Below are positions 32,410 to 40,549 of a stretch of DNA of 64,000 nucleotides, one piece after another (the first letter of the stretch is position 1; every line of letters begins with the position of its first letter). The position numbers and the translations under genes are program-made. The stretch comes from Gallionellaceae bacterium. GTDB lineage: Bacteria > Pseudomonadota > Gammaproteobacteria > Burkholderiales > Gallionellaceae. The notes under the pieces were generated by a model. The model did not search any database. It worked only from the letters and a program-made list of their open reading frames with translations, and was not told where the DNA came from. The stretch covers positions 1 through 64,000 of the forward strand of contig JAIELH010000023.1 of the NCBI GenBank assembly GCA_019753125.1, in the 5' to 3' direction.

Positions 32410-32632
32410 AGTTACGAATGTTTCAAAGCACGGCTTCTGGCTGTTGTTTGGAGACGAGGAGTTGTTCGTGGCTTTCAGTGAATTCCCGTGGTTTGCAGAT
32501 GCGCCGATTCGTCAGTTGATGCATGTCGAACTGCCGCAACCTTACCACTTGTATTGGCCGGAATTGGATGTCGATCTTGCCGTTGAATCGATCCGCAATC
32601 CACAAGCGTTCCCGCTTGTGGCACACTACTAA
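32369..32632 (+). CDS. DUF2442 domain protein
   Basis: The 87-aa protein has the DUF2442 pattern: VTNVSKHGFWLLFGDEELFV, then FSEFPWFADAPI and YHLYWPELDVDLAVESIRNP. DUF2442 proteins are DNA-interacting-like small proteins of unknown function, usually encoded right after DUF4160 genes. The ATG at 32369 is preceded by GAGGAG and overlaps the end of the DUF4160 frame (32409), as expected for a coupled pair. The gene itself is intact although its partner is frameshifted. Confidence 0.85.
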   Translation: MTSTLLGNNISEVEVTNVSKHGFWLLFGDEELFVAFSEFPWFADAPIRQLMHVELPQPYHLYWPELDVDLAVESIRNPQAFPLVAHY

Positions 32633-32633
32633 T

Positions 32634-33965
32634 TCAAGCGCTTACCCGCAACACCAGCCCCTTCAAATATGCCCCCTCCGGAAAACTGAGCAACACCGGA
32701 TGATCGACACTGGCGTGCAGGCGATGCACGATCTGTGCATCGACACCGGCGTCGAGCGCAGCGCCCGCGATGATCTTCTGGAACAAATCTTCGCTGATGC
32801 CGCCGGAGCAGGAATAAGTGGCGAGCAGGCCGCCCGGCCTAAGCAGCTTGAAGCCGAGCAGGTTGATGTCCTTGTAGCCGCGCGCGGCTTTTTCGGCGAA
32901 CGCGGCGGTGGGGGCGAATTTTGGCGGGTCGAGGATGATGAAGTCGAAGGAGCGGCCCTGGTCACGCAGTTTGCGCAGTGCCTGAAACACGTCAGCCTCC
33001 TGCCATTCGGCACGTGTTGCATCGAGGCCGTTGCGGGCCAGATTCTCCTCGGCGATACGCAGCGCATCACCCGACGCATCGATCGACAGCACCGATTTTG
33101 CACCGCCGCGCAGCGCGTACAGCGAAAAGCCGCCGGTATAGCAGAAGCAATTCAGCACCTCCTTGTCGCGTGCCAGCGCTCCGGTCAGCGCGCGGTTGTC
33201 GCGCTGATCGAGATAGAAACCGGTCTTTTGCCCAGCCGCGACATCCACCTTGAAGCGCAGGCCGTGTTCGATGACTTCGACGTTCTCCGGCAGCGTACCG
33301 CGCAATATACCGTTGCGAATTTCCAAGCCTTCCAGTTCGCGCGCATCCGAATCGGAACGTTCATAGATACACACCGGTTTGCACAACGCTTGCAGCATAT
33401 CGGCGATGGTGTCGCGCCAGCGTTCCACCCCGGCGCTGCCAATCTGCATCACCAGCACTTCGCTGTATCGGTCGACAATCAACCCCGGCAGGCCATCCGA
33501 TTCGGCGTGGATCAGACGCATGCCGCTGCTGTTGTCAGCCAGCTTCAATTCAGCGCGTGCCGCCAGCGCATTAGCGATCCGGTTGCGCAAAAACTCCGCG
33601 TCGATAGCCTCCGCTTCGCGCCACGACCAGACGCGCGCGGTGATTTGCGATGCGGGACTATATGCCGCCCAGGCGAGAAAGTTTCCGGCGGCATCGCGCA
33701 CCGGCAAGGTAGCGCCGCTGGCAGGCGTGCCATCGATGCGCTCGACTGCGCCGGAGAATATCCACGGATGCTTGCGCAACAGCGATTTTTCGCGGCCTGC
33801 CTTCAGGATGATCGCGGGCTGCGCAGTGGCCATGCCGGTATGCGGCTGTGCTGCGCCACGCGGCTTCTGTTCGCCCGCTGCTTGCCCGCTACGCTTGGTG
33901 CGGTTGCGAAAATCCCGGTTCCCCTGCGACGAGCGGTGCGTTGTCTTGTGTTTCTGGCTGGTCAT
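32634..33965 (-). CDS. rlmI: 23S rRNA (cytosine-5) methyltransferase RlmI-like
   Basis: It is expected to methylate C1962 of 23S rRNA with S-adenosylmethionine. An N-terminal PUA domain starts at AIILKAGREKSLLRKHPWIF and includes FSGAVERIDG. The methyltransferase core has FCYTGGFSLYAL (SAM loop), VLSIDASGDAL and the catalytic region FIILDPPKFAP, with TYSCSGGI near the C-terminus. Start at 33965 overlaps the xerC stop (ATGA) and gives 443 aa with a basic 44-residue extension. The ATG at 33833 would give 399 aa and matches the length of E. coli RlmI. Either is possible. Last gene of the CoA-binding/tag/dapF/DUF484/xerC series. Confidence 0.9.
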   Translation of the reverse strand: MTSQKHKTTHRSSQGNRDFRNRTKRSGQAAGEQKPRGAAQPHTGMATAQPAIILKAGREKSLLRKHPWIFSGAVERIDGTPASGATLPVRDAAGNFLAWAAYSPASQITARVWSWREAEAIDAEFLRNRIANALAARAELKLADNSSGMRLIHAESDGLPGLIVDRYSEVLVMQIGSAGVERWRDTIADMLQALCKPVCIYERSDSDARELEGLEIRNGILRGTLPENVEVIEHGLRFKVDVAAGQKTGFYLDQRDNRALTGALARDKEVLNCFCYTGGFSLYALRGGAKSVLSIDASGDALRIAEENLARNGLDATRAEWQEADVFQALRKLRDQGRSFDFIILDPPKFAPTAAFAEKAARGYKDINLLGFKLLRPGGLLATYSCSGGISEDLFQKIIAGAALDAGVDAQIVHRLHASVDHPVLLSFPEGAYLKGLVLRVSA

Positions 33966-34900
33966 GTTTTTTCTTGGGTTTTCTTCTTGGCACGCGGATG
34001 CGCCGCATCGTAAATCTTGCTCAGATATTGAAAGTCGAGATGGGTATAGACCTGGGTGGTGGAAATGCTGGCGTGGCCGAGCATTTCCTGCACCGCGCGC
34101 AGGTCGCCGGACGATTGCAGCACGTGGGTGGCGAACGAGTGGCGCAGCAGGTGTGGATGCACGTTGCTGGTGATGCCCTGTTTGATGCCCCACTGCTTCA
34201 TGCGCAGTTGCACCACGCGCGGCGAGATGCGCTGACCACGCGCGCCGACGAACAATGCAGCCTCATCCGCTTTGGCAAGTTGGTCGCGTACTGCCAGCCA
34301 AGCCTGCAACGCGGCGATCGCAAACTGGCCGAGCGGCACGACGCGCGTCTTGCTGCCCTTGCCGGTGACACGCACTTCACCGGCGCCGATGTCGAGCTGT
34401 GACGGATCGAGGTTGACCAATTCAGCCAGGCGCAAACCGGATGAGTAAAACAGCTCGAACATCGCCTTGTCGCGTATCGCCTCCGGTGTATCGGCGTGCA
34501 GGTCGACGAGCCGTGCCGCTTCATCGGGCGACAGCGCCTGTGGCAATGCCTTGGGCGACTTGGGTGCGCGCAGCCCGACACAGGGGTTGTCGGCAAAGCC
34601 ATGATCGCGCATCAGGTAAACAAAGAAACCGCGCCATGCCGACAGCATGCGCGCCAGCGAACGTCCGCCTAGCCCTTTGCTGTGCAGTTGCGCGATATAG
34701 CGGCGGATGTGATGTATCTTGAGGCTGGCGAGCGGCGTGTCGGCGGCAAGCTCGAACAGATGCCGGAGGTCGCGCGCGTAATTCTCGGCGGTCAGTTCCG
34801 AGTAGCGTTTTTCATTGCGCAGCCACGCCAGATAGCCTTGCAGATATTGCCGGTTAGGCCCTTCGAGCGTGCCCAGGGCAGGTGTGGAGATATCCGGCAT
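33962..34900 (-). CDS. xerC: Tyrosine recombinase XerC
   Basis: XerC and XerD resolve chromosome dimers at dif. The 312-aa protein has an N-terminal SAM-like core-binding domain (residues 15-100). The catalytic residues are visible: Arg in YSSGLRLAELVNL, Lys in VTGKGSKTR, His/Arg in HPHLLRHSFATH, His in MLGHASIS and Tyr in TQVYTHLDF. Its place after dapF and DUF484 is the classical Proteobacterial order. The ATG at 34900 has no unusual features. The stop overlaps the start of rlmI. Confidence 0.95.
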   Translation of the reverse strand: MPDISTPALGTLEGPNRQYLQGYLAWLRNEKRYSELTAENYARDLRHLFELAADTPLASLKIHHIRRYIAQLHSKGLGGRSLARMLSAWRGFFVYLMRDHGFADNPCVGLRAPKSPKALPQALSPDEAARLVDLHADTPEAIRDKAMFELFYSSGLRLAELVNLDPSQLDIGAGEVRVTGKGSKTRVVPLGQFAIAALQAWLAVRDQLAKADEAALFVGARGQRISPRVVQLRMKQWGIKQGITSNVHPHLLRHSFATHVLQSSGDLRAVQEMLGHASISTTQVYTHLDFQYLSKIYDAAHPRAKKKTQEKT

Positions 34901-34928
34901 CGCTAACGTCTACTTGCGGCCTTTTGCG

Positions 34929-35555
34929 CTAAGTTGCAAGGTGCGGGCATAGCGCGGCACTCGCCGCATCGGCGATGCACTGCAAAAACACCGTGCCCAT
35001 CTCCGGATAGAAGCGCTGCTTGTCTTCACTGGCCAGCGCCAGCAGGCCAATGGTCTCACTGCCCACACGCAGTGGCAGATAGGCAAAAGAACGCAGTTGC
35101 GCGGTGCTCTCGCCGAACCAGGCTGCGGTATCGTGTGCGGCATGATGCAGGCACACCGGCTGTGCCTGTGCATCGGTGAATGCCAGCGTTTCTGCGCTGG
35201 GCGGATTGACTTGCCATAGCCGCAACGCGGCATGCGGCACGGCAAAAATGTCGCGTAACAGATGCGGGATCATCTCCTGCAATGTATCCAGATCGCGCCC
35301 GGCAAACAGCGAGAGGACGAACTTGTGCACCTTGTACTGAAGGGCGTCGTTCTCTTCGGCGCGCTCGACCAGATCATAAAGCTTTTTCTCCAGATCCTTG
35401 TTCTTCTCGCGCAGCGCCAGCAACTGGCGTTCGGAAAGCGAGATCGTGCGCCCGCCATGCGGGTGCGGCAGACTGATCTGCGCCAGTGTCTCGACATGTT
35501 CTTCAAAGAACTGCGGGTTGTTCTGCAAGTAATGTGCGACGTCTTCTGCTCTCAT
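34929..35555 (-). CDS. DUF484 family protein
   Basis: The 208-aa protein matches DUF484, a conserved family of unknown function between dapF and xerC. The N-terminus has VAHYLQNNPQFFEEHVETL, then LPHPHGGRTISLSERQL, a coiled coil (~residues 45-75) and a GAF-like domain after it (LLALASEDKQRFYPEMGTVF). I chose the ATG at 35555 because GGGAG lies five bases upstream; a GTG two codons earlier is less likely. It follows dapF by 9 bp. Confidence 0.9.
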   Translation of the reverse strand: MRAEDVAHYLQNNPQFFEEHVETLAQISLPHPHGGRTISLSERQLLALREKNKDLEKKLYDLVERAEENDALQYKVHKFVLSLFAGRDLDTLQEMIPHLLRDIFAVPHAALRLWQVNPPSAETLAFTDAQAQPVCLHHAAHDTAAWFGESTAQLRSFAYLPLRVGSETIGLLALASEDKQRFYPEMGTVFLQCIADAASAALCPHLAT

Positions 35556-35564
35556 TTTCACTCC

Positions 35565-36389
35565 CTATAAATTTATTTCGCCGGCAAATACCGTAACTGC
35601 CGGGCCGGTCATCTGCACGGCTGCGCCCCCCCCGGCCCAGGCGATCGTCAACACACCGCCGCGTGTGGCGACGTTCACCGGGCTATCCAGCAGGCCGCGG
35701 CGAATGCCGGCCACGACTGCGGCACAGGCGCCGGTGCCGCACGACAGCGTCTCACCCGCCCCGCGCTCATACACGCGCAAGCGGATGCGGCCACGATCCA
35801 CCACCTGCATGAACCCGGCGTTGACACGCTTGGGGAAGCGCGGATGGCGCTCGATCAACGGGCCCAGCCCCTCCACCGGCGCCTGTTCGACATCTGCCAC
35901 CACCTGCACCGCATGCGGGTTGCCCATCGACAATACGCTGATGGCCAGCGTCTCGCCCGCCACTTCGAGCGGCACAGCCGCCGCACCGCTGTCGCCGTCG
36001 AACGGGATACGCGCAGCATCAAAGACCGGCACCCCCATGTTGACCGTCACGCGCCCGTCTTGTTCGAGGCGCGGCGAGATCAGCCCGCCCTTGGTCTCCA
36101 CGACGATCTCACGCTTCGAGGTGAGTTTCTGCTCATATACGAAGCGCGCAAAACAGCGCGCGCCATTGCCACATTGTTCCACCTCGCCGCCATCGGCATT
36201 GAAGATACGATAACGGAAATCGGCTTCGGGATGCCGGGCTTTTTCCACCAGCAAAATCTGGTCGCAGCCCACGCCGAAATGCCGGTCGGCCAGCAGGCGC
36301 AATTGTTCCGCGCTGAGTTCGATATGCTGGCGCACGCCATCCAGCACGACAAAATCGTTACCCGCGCCGTGCATCTTGGTAAATTTCAT
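35565..36389 (-). CDS. dapF: Diaminopimelate epimerase
   Basis: It interconverts LL- and meso-diaminopimelate for lysine and peptidoglycan synthesis. The 274-aa protein starts [18 protein letters not shown]. The two active-site cysteines lie in [13 protein letters not shown] (about residue 74) and [15 protein letters not shown] (about residue 220). The longer frame to 36422 adds only an unconserved lead, so the ATG at 36389 was chosen; it is 5 bp after the tag stop. Length equals that of typical DapF. Confidence 0.96.
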   Translation of the reverse strand: MKFTKMHGAGNDFVVLDGVRQHIELSAEQLRLLADRHFGVGCDQILLVEKARHPEADFRYRIFNADGGEVEQCGNGARCFARFVYEQKLTSKREIVVETKGGLISPRLEQDGRVTVNMGVPVFDAARIPFDGDSGAAAVPLEVAGETLAISVLSMGNPHAVQVVADVEQAPVEGLGPLIERHPRFPKRVNAGFMQVVDRGRIRLRVYERGAGETLSCGTGACAAVVAGIRRGLLDSPVNVATRGGVLTIAWAGGGAAVQMTGPAVTVFAGEINL

Positions 36390-36394
36390 CAACA

Positions 36395-36961
36395 CTATTG
36401 TAATTCCCTGTACCTGAAGCATTCCACGGTATGGTCGTTGACCATGCCGGTCGCCTGCATGAAGGCATAGCAGATCGTCGTGCCGGCAAACTTGAAGCCG
36501 CGCCGTTTCAACTCCTTACCCATCGCATCCGACTCTGGCGTGTTTGCCGGAACATCGGCAAGGCTGCGCCACGCGTTTTGTCTCGGCTCGCCATCGACAA
36601 ACTGCCAGATGAATTTCTCGAAGCTGCCGAATTCCGCCTGCACATCGAGAAACTTTTGCGCGTTGACCACTGCCGCACCCAGCTTCAGGCGGTTGCGCAC
36701 GATGCCCGGATTCTGCAGCAACGATTCTATTTTACCCGCATCATAACGGGCAATGCGCATCGCATCGAAATCATCGAATGCGGCGCGATAATTCTCGCGC
36801 TTGCGCAGGATCGTGATCCAGCTCAATCCGGCCTGTGCGCCTTCCAGGAGCAGGAACTCGAACAGGCGGCGGTCATCATGCACCGGAACGCCCCATTCAC
36901 TGTCGTGATATGCGCAATACAGCGCGTCATTGCCTGCCCAGGCGCAGCGGGCCTTCTTCAT
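36395..36961 (-). CDS. tag: DNA-3-methyladenine glycosylase I
   Basis: It removes 3-methyladenine from alkylated DNA. The 188-aa protein starts with [23 protein letters not shown], containing the first Cys and His of the zinc snap. The second pair is in NDHTVECF near the C-terminus. [19 protein letters not shown] is the conserved helix region. The ATG at 36961 overlaps the TGA of the CoA-binding gene, so translation is coupled. Length matches E. coli Tag (187 aa). Confidence 0.95.
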   Translation of the reverse strand: MKKARCAWAGNDALYCAYHDSEWGVPVHDDRRLFEFLLLEGAQAGLSWITILRKRENYRAAFDDFDAMRIARYDAGKIESLLQNPGIVRNRLKLGAAVVNAQKFLDVQAEFGSFEKFIWQFVDGEPRQNAWRSLADVPANTPESDAMGKELKRRGFKFAGTTICYAFMQATGMVNDHTVECFRYRELQ

Positions 36962-37398
36962 GTCTGCCGGTTTATTTTTTTGATATTGCATAGCTGCGTG
37001 CAATCGCGCCACATGCAGCGATCCATCACGACCGTAATCCCTGCCTGTTGCGCGCGCAGTGCGGCCTCCTGATGCACCACGCCCTCCTGCAACCACAGGT
37101 TCTTGACGCCCAACTTGATGCAGCTCTCGACAATCGCCGGCACATGCTCCGGCGCGCGGAACACGTCCACGATGTCCGGCAACTCCGTCAGGCTCTCCAG
37201 ATCGGGATAGGCGCGCTCGCCCAACACCTCGCCACCCAGCGGATGCACCGGGATGATGCGGTAACCCAACTCCTGCAAACCGCGCGCGACGCGAAAGCTG
37301 GGGCGTGTTTCGTTCGGCGACAGCCCAACTACCGCAATGCTGTGCGCCTGATGCAGCAACCGGCACATTTCATTTGGGTCCGGATTGGCGAATGTCAT
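36958..37398 (-). CDS. CoA-binding domain protein (YccU-like)
   Basis: The 146-aa protein has a Rossmann-type CoA-binding fold: IAVVGLSPNETRPSFRVARG, then IIPVHPLGGEVLGERAYPDL, VDVFRAPEHVP and WLQEGVV. YccU-family proteins are stand-alone CoA-binding domains of unknown cellular role, related to succinyl-CoA synthetase alpha subunits. It is the first gene of the minus-strand operon with tag, dapF and xerC. The divergently oriented tRNA-Arg starts 176 bp upstream. Confidence 0.9.
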   Translation of the reverse strand: MTFANPDPNEMCRLLHQAHSIAVVGLSPNETRPSFRVARGLQELGYRIIPVHPLGGEVLGERAYPDLESLTELPDIVDVFRAPEHVPAIVESCIKLGVKNLWLQEGVVHQEAALRAQQAGITVVMDRCMWRDCTQLCNIKKINRQT

Positions 37399-37573
37399 AT
37401 CGTGAGCTTTGCGTTTTCAAACCCGTAAGATAACATTTTTGCGATAGCGTTTACCGCAATTTCCGGCGCAAAAATCACGGTTTCACGGTAACCCCGCTGC
37501 CGTACCCTACGATTAGCAGGTATCGCATGGACGGTGCGCCCAAAAAACGTTATGCTGCGCGCCTTTCCGTAAC

Positions 37574-37650
37574 GCGCTCGTAGCTCAGCTGGATAGAGTA
37601 TTGGTTTCCGAAGCCAAGGGTCGTGGGTTCGACTCCCGCCGAGCGCACCA
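37574..37650 (+). tRNA. tRNA-Arg(CCG)
   Basis: The acceptor GCGCTCG (37574-37580) pairs with CGAGCGC (37640-37646), followed by A and an encoded CCA. The anticodon loop TTCCGAA gives CCG. The T-arm is GTGGG-TTCGACT-CCCGC. The recombinase gene of an integrated element runs into it from the opposite strand, so it is the likely attachment site. Confidence 0.96.
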
Positions 37651-39234
37651 ATCAAGGTTAAAACTGGGCACTTGTTTACTCAAGTTGCCCAGTTTTATTT
37701 GTTCCATCGTTTCAGCCAAAGCAGCATAACTGCCTCTGATGGTCGCAGTCTTGTCCTGCACTACGATTTCATCCACCAAGATTTTCAGATAGCTCTTGGC
37801 CAACGGCGAGCCGTTAGCCAGCAGCTTCTCTCGCAGCACTTTTCCAAAAACGTCCACCTGACTTGCTTTAAGGTACTCAACAGCCGGTAACGAAACATCA
37901 CGGCGAACCCCAGCCAGCTCAATGAACAAAGCTTCACGAGTCGCCTTGAGCTGTTGCGCGCGGCGTTGCGTAGTTTCGTCCAAATCAATCGTGCCGGTCT
38001 CAATCGCTTCCATAAGACGATTACGACGGTCTTCAACTTGCTTGATCTGGCGATTGATCTCGTTGACACGCTCTTGCTGCCCGTCCTTGGATGACTGGAT
38101 GCGCTTGCGCAGCTCGGACATCAGCGATTGCAGACGATCCTTCGCAAAGACCTTCTCGGCCAGTTGTTGCAGGACCAAAGAGTCCAGCTTCTCCATCGGC
38201 AGGTTGTGGCTGCCGCAGGTGTGATTGCCTTGGCTCAAGCGACGAGTGCATTTGTAATACTTGTAGAGACCGCTCTTGCCGGTGGCCAGCGTCATGCTGG
38301 CGCCGCACCCGCACTTGAGCAAACCCGTCAGCAGAGTGGGGGAAGCGGTGACCCGTGGCGGGGTCTTGGCGGGAGCGCGCACTTCGCGCTTCGCTCGCAC
38401 CCGCTCAAAAGTCGCCGCATCGATGATGGCGGGAATCGAGACCTTCACCCATTCCTCGGGCGGGCGGTTGCAGTTGTTCTTGGAGTCGCGGATGTTGGTG
38501 AAATACTCACCCATGTAAAGCGTATCCGATAGCACGGTTTGCACCTTCTGCATGCGCCAGGGTTTGCCGCGCATGAGTAGTCCCTTGTCAGTGAAATACT
38601 TGGCGATCTCTTTGCAGCCCATTTCGCGTCCTTCATGCCCACGTAGGTATAAATCGTAAGCCTTACGTACGATTCCGGCTTCCACCTCGTTGATGGCGAG
38701 CTTCTTCTTATGGCGACCACGACTGCCTGCAATATCTGTCGTGATGGCCTGATAGCCGAAGGGAGCGGAGGAGCCGTTGAAGAAACCCTGCCGTGCGTTC
38801 TCTTTCATGCAACGGCTAACGTGCTTTGAGATTTCCTTGCTCTGATGTTCGTCGAACAGGTTGATGATGCGCCGCATCATCTCCCCGCTAGCGTCATCGC
38901 TGGTAGGTTGGGTGATGGAAATGACTTTGACCTTGTTCTTGGCCAGCTTGCGCTCATACACGCCGAACTCGACACCATCGCGGAAGAAGCGCGACAGACT
39001 GTGGATGATGATGGCCTCGAACGCGGCTGGTTTCTGCAAGGCATCCGCGATCATCTTCTGGAAAACGGGGCGCTTGTCGTCGGTGGCGGATGCGCCCGGC
39101 TCGATGTACTCCTGCACCACTAAATGACCGTTGGTTTTCGCCCACACATTCAGCTGGCGCAGTTGGTCTGGAATGGATAAATCATTCTCGGCTTGGCGTG
39201 ATGTACTCACGCGTGCATAGATGGCAATGTGCAT
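37585..39234 (-). CDS. Large serine recombinase integrated at tRNA-Arg
   Basis: The 549-aa enzyme should integrate and excise the element. The resolvase catalytic domain covers residues 1-150, with the active Ser in YARVSTSRQAENDLSI and SLSRFFRDGVEF. The recombinase domain lies at ~165-275, a zinc ribbon (CGCGASM...YYKC...HTC) at ~308-345 and a coiled coil at ~375-420. The last 22 or so residues (CARRESNPRPLASETN and on) and the stop are encoded by the antisense strand of tRNA-Arg, so the gene crosses the host junction. The ATG at 39234 is one base after the stop of the small upstream gene. Confidence 0.93.
   Translation of the reverse strand: MHIAIYARVSTSRQAENDLSIPDQLRQLNVWAKTNGHLVVQEYIEPGASATDDKRPVFQKMIADALQKPAAFEAIIIHSLSRFFRDGVEFGVYERKLAKNKVKVISITQPTSDDASGEMMRRIINLFDEHQSKEISKHVSRCMKENARQGFFNGSSAPFGYQAITTDIAGSRGRHKKKLAINEVEAGIVRKAYDLYLRGHEGREMGCKEIAKYFTDKGLLMRGKPWRMQKVQTVLSDTLYMGEYFTNIRDSKNNCNRPPEEWVKVSIPAIIDAATFERVRAKREVRAPAKTPPRVTASPTLLTGLLKCGCGASMTLATGKSGLYKYYKCTRRLSQGNHTCGSHNLPMEKLDSLVLQQLAEKVFAKDRLQSLMSELRKRIQSSKDGQQERVNEINRQIKQVEDRRNRLMEAIETGTIDLDETTQRRAQQLKATREALFIELAGVRRDVSLPAVEYLKASQVDVFGKVLREKLLANGSPLAKSYLKILVDEIVVQDKTATIRGSYAALAETMEQIKLGNLSKQVPSFNLDWCARRESNPRPLASETNTLSS
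37660..37700 (+). terminator. Hairpin after tRNA-Arg inside the recombinase gene
   Basis: AAAACTGGGCACTTG (37660-37674) pairs with CAAGTTGCCCAGTTTT (37681-37696) with a single bulge and is followed by ATTTG. It can terminate tRNA-Arg transcription. On the other strand it encodes KLGNLSKQVPSF of the recombinase. Confidence 0.65.
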
Positions 39235-39235
39235 G

Positions 39236-39517
39236 TCAGTTTTCCTCTGCTTCGTATACTACATGGTCGCTTTGTGGATGGGTACCGCACTCTGTCGATT
39301 CGTCTGAACCGGAACAGTTCTTCTCATGCGACATCATGGTTTTGATCAGGTCTGGCAGGATGGATTGCAGTAAATCTAGCTCATCGTCACAAATGATGTC
39401 CGCAGCAGAATTGAACCGAACCCTGACATCAAAATCTGAAATGTCGCCTTTGCCACGATTGGAGGGGCGGGACGCACGGGTTGATCGCGGTCTGGCTGGA
39501 TGATGATGTTTGCGCAT
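39236..39517 (-). CDS. Small protein coupled to the serine recombinase
   Basis: I do not recognise this 93-aa family. The N-terminal 25 residues are basic (RKHHHPARPRSTRASRPSNR). The remainder is acidic and probably helical (DDELDLLQSILPDLIKTM). Its stop is one base from the recombinase start, so the genes are co-translated. The ATG at 39517 has GGGGAGA about 11 bases upstream. By position it might be a recombination directionality factor or regulator of the recombinase; sequence alone does not show this. Confidence 0.65.
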   Translation of the reverse strand: MRKHHHPARPRSTRASRPSNRGKGDISDFDVRVRFNSAADIICDDELDLLQSILPDLIKTMMSHEKNCSGSDESTECGTHPQSDHVVYEAEEN

Positions 39518-40031
39518 AGCATGTCATTTCTCCCCAGTCGGGGGATAGATGACACGCTGCGCGCCGCACGTTGTCGTTCTCTCAGCCTGTTCGAGAGTGG
39601 AGGTGAGTGGGTTGAGAGCAGATTGCACCTGCTTTGATCTCGCACACTACATTTGCGCTATTTGCCTGTTCGATAGGCACCTTACGAACTGTCATGACCG
39701 TCGCCCACATCGAGCCGCCAAAACACCAGATTCGCTTTTTGCCGGCCCTTTTCCAAACGGGGCCAGCTCTTCTCGCCGATTCCTGCATCAAACGATATCT
39801 TCGACACTTCTGAGAGAGGCATGCCGGACGGAGGTGTTCTCTACCGCATCCGGTAAATAGACCCAAACCCAGCAATCTCGCTGTATCAAGCTTACGCCAT
39901 CTAGCAGTTAAACGATTGCAATGAAATTGACCATACACGATGTCTGAAAAAAGTGTTAATCGAATTTATGACCGAATAAATTTGAATATCAAACACTGCT
40001 CTGGATGGCGGCTTTTTACCTGCAGGACGTT

Positions 40032-40086
40032 TTGTACGATGTTTGTATGATGCTTGTACGATTGATGTACGATGTTTGTACGATTT
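40032..40086. repeat. Five tandem 11-bp iterons
   Basis: Consecutive units are TTGTACGATGT (40032-40042), TTGTATGATGC, TTGTACGATTG, ATGTACGATGT and TTGTACGATTT (40076-40086). The GTA[CT]GAT core recurs once per helical turn, which is typical of multimeric protein binding sites such as iterons. A sixth, degenerate unit starts at 40087. Confidence 0.88.
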
Positions 40087-40444
40087 GTGTATTAAACCTG
40101 CATCCAAACTGCACATATTTGTATTATTTGATTCCTGAGTAAATTGAAGTACAGCTGGGTACAGGCACGGCAGTCATGTAAACATGACATGTGCGCAGGG
40201 TTCCCCTTGCATCCCCACCAGCCGTCGCCTGCGGCGGGTCTGGAATCAAAAACCAGAGCGTGTTACCACTAGGAGAATTATTCAGTATCTGCGCACCATG
40301 CGACCGGGTTGCAGTTGCCTGACGTAATCACTGCTCGTTGCAAAAATCTTCACGCTGGATCGCTGGACAACTCCCACGACAGTTCACACCTTGGAATCAG
40401 TTTTCCCGTTGAAATAAATACCCCCCCAATGGAGTTAGCCGTTC

Positions 40445-40482
40445 CCCAATTATTGCAACTTGAGTTGCAATAATTGCGGGGT
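40445..40482. promoter_or_regulatory. 38-bp palindrome upstream of the tyrosine-recombinase-like gene
   Basis: CCCCAATTATTGCAACT (40445-40461), spacer TG, and AGTTGCAATAATTG followed by CGGGG (40464-40482) form an inverted repeat with one extra C. It is about 70 bp before the gene at 40550, a place for an operator or attenuator. No T-run follows. Confidence 0.7.
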
Positions 40483-40549
40483 GGTAGACAAACTTCAACA
40501 TTGGTGTATGGTCAATCAACGGGAAATCGATCATGCCAAGGTGGTGTAA

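Larger units (their letters stand above)
39518..40549. other. About 1 kb non-coding control region of the mobile element
   Basis: No gene is convincing here; the two frames of about 100-120 codons look like noise. The region is AT-rich in its middle. It contains the five iterons (40032-40086), a CATGTAAACATGACATG palindromic patch near 40176 and the palindrome at 40445-40482. It separates the recombinase operon from the tyrosine-recombinase-like gene. Confidence 0.6.

Noticed and set aside
32523-34013. 496-codon plus-strand frame opposite rlmI
   Set aside because: Antisense to RlmI and overlapping the DUF2442 gene end; low-complexity composition.
39549-39938. Overlapping frames of 103 and 118 codons in the element control region
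   Set aside because: Opposite-strand overlapping frames with Cys/Arg/His-rich composition and no ribosome site or family match.
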